The translations under genes and the position numbers were made by a program. The notes beneath the pieces are model-generated. The model made no database searches and was not told the origin of the DNA. It saw nothing but the letters and a program-made list of their open reading frames with translations. A DNA stretch of 6,649 nt from Akkermansiaceae bacterium (lineage in GTDB: Bacteria; Verrucomicrobiota; Verrucomicrobiia; Verrucomicrobiales; Akkermansiaceae), in NCBI GenBank assembly GCA_023301645.1, contig JALZUH010000099.1, forward strand, positions 1 through 6,649, written 5' to 3'. Shown piece by piece: positions 4,341 to 6,649 of this stretch (position 1 is its first letter; every line of letters starts with the position of its first letter).

Positions 4341-5144
4341 ATGAAAATAGGTCTTATAGGTTGTGGACGCATGGGTGGAGCTCTCATTGAGGGGGCCATT
4401 GGGGCAAGTATCACTACTCCCGAAGAAGTCTGGCTGCATAGCCGTAGCGAGGAGTCAGCACGAGCCCTTGCTAAGAAAACAGGTGCTCATGTAGCTACGA
4501 GTAACAGTCACGTCGCGAGTGAGTGCGATCTCGTCATCCTCGGTGTGAAGCCCTACCAAGTCACTGAGATCTTAGAGGAGATAAGTGATGTGCTTCCGGG
4601 CAACTGTGTCCTCGTCTCAGTCGCCGCAGGGATCACCCTTGCTAAGATGGAGGCGGCCTGCCCCGAGGGTAGTCGCATCATCCGAGCTATGCCCAATACC
4701 CCTTCTCTTATCGGGCTGGGGGCAGCAGGTATGGCAGCAGGTGCTCATGCTACCGCTAGTGACCTCGTTATGGGGCGCCAGATGCTTGAGGCAGTGGGTA
4801 TTGTCAGTGAGGTTGCAGAAGCCGATCTGGATGCTGTCACCGGTCTATCAGGAAGTGGCCCCGCCTATATTTACACTCTCATCGATGCTCTCATAGCACA
4901 GGCTCAGAAAGAGGGACTTCCAGCCAGTGAAGCTCTACGCCTAGCCACACAAACAGTCGTAGGCGCTGCACGTATGGTAGAGCAGACAGACATGACACCT
5001 CGCGAGCTCGTTAATCAAGTCACCTCCCCTGGTGGCACGACCTTGGCTGGATTAGCCGCTCTGACTGAGCATGGTTTTGAGAGTAGCATTGCGGCTGGTG
5101 TCGCGGCTGCCACGGAGCGCTCACGAGAAATCGCCCGAGAGTAA
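4341..5144 (+). CDS. proC: pyrroline-5-carboxylate reductase
   Basis: This enzyme catalyses the last step of proline synthesis, the NAD(P)H-dependent reduction of 1-pyrroline-5-carboxylate to L-proline in the cytosol. The 267-residue protein has the normal family length. The N-terminal Rossmann domain opens with IGLIGCGRMGG (3-13), the GxGxxG dinucleotide-binding loop, and SRS (34-36) sits where the NADP phosphate is usually bound. VKP (69-71) and MPNTP (117-121) follow in the expected order. The C-terminal dimerisation and active-site domain has GLSGSGPAYIY (168-178) and the signature VTSPGGTTLAGL (227-238). The start is the ATG at 4341, preceded by AGG eight bases upstream. A TTG two codons earlier is also in frame but less likely. 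The gene faces rnhB and overlaps its 3' end by 24 bp, and it diverges from the OmpA-type operon. Confidence 0.97.
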   Translation: MKIGLIGCGRMGGALIEGAIGASITTPEEVWLHSRSEESARALAKKTGAHVATSNSHVASECDLVILGVKPYQVTEILEEISDVLPGNCVLVSVAAGITLAKMEAACPEGSRIIRAMPNTPSLIGLGAAGMAAGAHATASDLVMGRQMLEAVGIVSEVAEADLDAVTGLSGSGPAYIYTLIDALIAQAQKEGLPASEALRLATQTVVGAARMVEQTDMTPRELVNQVTSPGGTTLAGLAALTEHGFESSIAAGVAAATERSREIARE

Positions 5145-5744
5145 TAGCTGCGCTACAGGGGCAAAACTCATCCGATGAATGGGGCACGGCCCGTGCTTTG
5201 CCAGCGCTTCTAGATGAAGCTTGGTGCCGTAGCCTTTATGGCGCTCAAATCCATACTCAGGGTATTGCTCTGCGAATTCGATCATGAGTCGGTCTCGTGA
5301 TACTTTAGCGATAATACTCGCTGCCGCAATCGAGAGGCTTTTCCCATCTCCTTTGACAATGCCCTCGGAGGCTAAGGGGAAATTCGGCACTGCTAGCCCG
5401 TCAATGAGGCAGTAGTCGGGAATGCTAGCGAGACCTTGTGCAGACCGAGCCATTGCAGCGTGGGTCGCCTTGAGAATGTTTATTTCCTCGATCTCATCCG
5501 TCTCTGCGTAGGAGTGCGCCCAGAGGATATCGGGATGATTCGTCAGTTCATCGTAGAGTAGCTCACGTTTCTTTTCACTGAGCTTTTTCGAGTCATTGAG
5601 TAGATTATGCGTGAAGTCACTTGGCAGGATGACAGCTGCAGCCGAAACAGGCCCTGCTAGTGGCCCCCTGCCCGCCTCATCAATGCCAGCAATGAGTGCG
5701 TAGCCTTCGCGGCGTTTGGCTTGTTCGTATTCTAGGGTCGGCAC
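5121..5744 (-). CDS. rnhB: ribonuclease HII
   Basis: RNase HII cleaves RNA in RNA-DNA hybrids and incises at single ribonucleotides embedded in DNA, starting ribonucleotide excision repair in the cytosol. The 207-residue protein has the usual length. It begins with a short helix (LEYEQAKRREGY), then IAGIDEAGRGPLAGPV (18-33), with catalytic D22 and E23 and the GRG ribonucleotide-recognition motif (25-27). Further landmarks are DSKKLSEKKR (51-60), LIDG (113-116) with D115, KGDGKSLSIAAASIIAKVSRD (131-151) with D151 as the probable fourth acidic ligand, and HKGYGT (168-173) with the conserved tyrosine Y171. The start is a GTG at 5744. The frame stays open upstream without an ATG, so a longer form from a non-standard codon cannot be excluded. 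The stop lies inside the convergent proC. Confidence 0.95.
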   Translation of the reverse strand: MPTLEYEQAKRREGYALIAGIDEAGRGPLAGPVSAAAVILPSDFTHNLLNDSKKLSEKKRELLYDELTNHPDILWAHSYAETDEIEEINILKATHAAMARSAQGLASIPDYCLIDGLAVPNFPLASEGIVKGDGKSLSIAAASIIAKVSRDRLMIEFAEQYPEYGFERHKGYGTKLHLEALAKHGPCPIHRMSFAPVAQLLLSGDFS

Positions 5745-5806
5745 GGGACGAAAATGCCTCTTATTTGTATCGTCTGCCAGCTGATAATGTCGTAATATTT
5801 TTTCAA
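5732..5806 (-). CDS. possible 24-residue leader ORF overlapping the rnhB start
   Basis: On the minus strand a TTG at 5806 opens a 24-codon frame beginning MKKYYDIISWQTIQIRG. Its TAG stop (5734-5732) lies 8-13 bases inside rnhB. A perfect AAGGAG (5818-5813) precedes the TTG by six bases and is the best Shine-Dalgarno in this part of the window. The overlap would suit translational coupling to the weakly led GTG start of rnhB. It could instead be chance, or the ribosome site could belong to an extended rnhB starting at ATT (5807). Confidence 0.25.
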   Translation of the reverse strand: MKKYYDIISWQTIQIRGIFVPCRP

Positions 5807-5812
5807 TTTGTT

Positions 5813-5818
5813 CTCCTT
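5813..5818 (-). promoter_or_regulatory. strong Shine-Dalgarno upstream of rnhB
   Basis: The minus strand reads AAGGAG at 5818-5813, a full anti-16S match. It is 68 bases from the rnhB GTG, too far to serve that codon directly. It is correctly spaced for a TTG at 5806 or an ATT at 5807. Confidence 0.4.
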
Positions 5819-5851
5819 GGCAAATAGCATAGTTGGAACTAACTTCACCCT

Positions 5852-6649
5852 ATGCGAAGCAAAGCTTTTCTCCACATCGCCGCCTATAGTATTACTGGCA
5901 TGGTCGGCATGACACTCATCAGTTCATGTGGCACTAGCAGCCCTGATAAGATCTCTGTGCCTGCTGGCACTCCAGCGCACGAAGTGAGTGCTGTTGCCAA
6001 CAGCGCTCTAGCAAAAGCCAAAGGCTATGAAAAGGCTGGTGACACGCGTAAGGCGCTGTCCTCGTATTCGCGAATTATCAAAGTATGCTCCCACACCAAT
6101 GCTGCGGCTGAGGCGACCTACTCAAAGGCGAAGATCCTAGACGACCAAGGCGAAACCTTTGACTCCTTCGAGACCTATCAGCAACTCATTACTAATCATC
6201 CAAGTAGCAAGCACTACTCCACGGCAGTAAAACGCCAAGAGCAAATGGCATATGCAGTCGCCGATGGCGTGATTCAGAATAAATTCCTCGGTATTAAGAG
6301 TAACATCAGCACCAATAAAATCGTCTCTATGCTCGGCGACATAAGAGATAATGCTCCCAGTGCCCCTAGTGCTTCTCGCGCTCAATACAAGATCGGTCAA
6401 GTTCACCAAAAAGACACCAGCTACGATGCCGCTGCAGCTGCATACAAAAAGCTAGCGCTTAATTACCCCAATAGTAAAGAGGCTCCCGAAGCTCTCTACC
6501 AAACAGGTGAAATGCTCGTCGAGCAGTCAGAGAAAGGTAATCAAAACAAAGCCAACGTGAATAGCGCGCGCAATATTTATAGTGGACTCATCGACCGCTA
6601 CCCAAGTCACCCAAGAGCTAAGGATGCTCGCGCACGTGGAGCCGCTCTA
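5852..6649 (+). CDS. TPR-containing lipoprotein, BamD-like (3' end beyond window)
   Basis: The ATG at 5852 opens a frame that continues to the right edge (266 residues visible). Residues 1-26 are a lipoprotein signal peptide ending in the lipobox ISSC, with C26 as the lipidated cysteine. Ser-Ser at the following positions suggests outer-membrane sorting rather than inner-membrane retention. TPR-like helix pairs follow at about 50-82 (ALAKAKGYEKAGDTRKALSS), 84-118 (ending ITNHPSS), 175-208 (YDAAAAAYKKLALNYPNS at 191-208) and 211-254 (ending DRYPSHP). The repeated A-x-x-x-Y-x-x-L/I-x-x-x-[Y/H]-P pattern is typical of BamD/YfiO and of YbgF/CpoB-type periplasmic proteins. BamD is the best match, as the lipoprotein scaffold of the beta-barrel assembly complex, but another TPR lipoprotein is possible without the C-terminus. 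No Shine-Dalgarno is visible. It diverges from rnhB. Confidence 0.8.
   Translation, partial: MRSKAFLHIAAYSITGMVGMTLISSCGTSSPDKISVPAGTPAHEVSAVANSALAKAKGYEKAGDTRKALSSYSRIIKVCSHTNAAAEATYSKAKILDDQGETFDSFETYQQLITNHPSSKHYSTAVKRQEQMAYAVADGVIQNKFLGIKSNISTNKIVSMLGDIRDNAPSAPSASRAQYKIGQVHQKDTSYDAAAAAYKKLALNYPNSKEAPEALYQTGEMLVEQSEKGNQNKANVNSARNIYSGLIDRYPSHPRAKDARARGAAL

Noticed and set aside
4585..4896. Plus-strand open frame of 103 codons
   Set aside because: It lies entirely within proC in another frame. proC has full family motifs.
5817..5845. Promoter TTGGCA with 17-bp spacing to TAACTT for the lipoprotein gene
   Set aside because: The -10 match is poor and would imply an almost leaderless transcript. 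It is too weak to list.
6137..6409. Minus-strand open frame of 90 codons
   Set aside because: It is antisense to the TPR lipoprotein, which has a signal peptide, lipobox and repeats.

Overview
The window looks like a chromosomal segment from a Gram-negative bacterium. It carries an OmpA-type envelope protein, a TPR lipoprotein, proC and rnhB. My best guess at lineage is the Verrucomicrobia or the wider PVC group. That guess rests on remembered resemblance of the OmpA and membrane-anchored helix-hairpin-helix proteins, and on the scarcity of good Shine-Dalgarno sequences. No 16S rRNA or marker alignment is available here, so the lineage is tentative.

Left part (about 1-1770): an accessory, gene-poor, visibly AT-richer stretch. 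It holds the beginning of a gene that runs off the left edge and three small uncharacterised genes, all on the minus strand. These are a two-helix membrane protein with a small soluble N-terminal domain (202-627), a 114-residue protein with a possible winged-helix end (868-1212), and a Gly/Ala-rich hydrophobic 93-residue protein (1292-1573). Between the first two genes, at 73-198, lies a sequence with the layout of an integron attC site. It has two AAC-N5/6-GTT simple sites, a left half resembling the classical aadA1 59-base element, a stop codon just before it and a start codon just after it. This end of the window may therefore be an integron cassette array or a cluster of attC sites lacking an integrase. 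Two near-identical 30-bp imperfect palindromes (714-743 and 1731-1760), 1017 bp apart, bracket the two genes at 868-1573. They are not attC-like and remain unexplained.

Middle part (1852-4109): a probable two-gene envelope operon on the minus strand. The first gene encodes an N-terminally anchored protein with BON-like repeats and a C-terminal OmpA peptidoglycan-binding domain. The second encodes a membrane-anchored coiled-coil protein ending in a helix-hairpin-helix domain. A convincing intrinsic terminator closes the operon at 1852-1892. A 16-bp hairpin sits just before the OmpA-type start codon.

Right part (4134-6649): a 230-bp divergent intergenic region with two adjacent hairpins (4240-4291) precedes proC (pyrroline-5-carboxylate reductase, plus strand). 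proC converges on and overlaps rnhB (RNase HII, minus strand) by 24 bp. rnhB starts at a GTG. The only strong Shine-Dalgarno upstream of it serves a short overlapping reading frame. Divergent from rnhB, a lipoprotein with TPR repeats (BamD-like) begins at 5852 and runs off the right edge.

The right half is ordinary housekeeping and envelope sequence. The best candidates for something new are the attC-like junction with its orphan genes and the paired palindromic repeats on the left.
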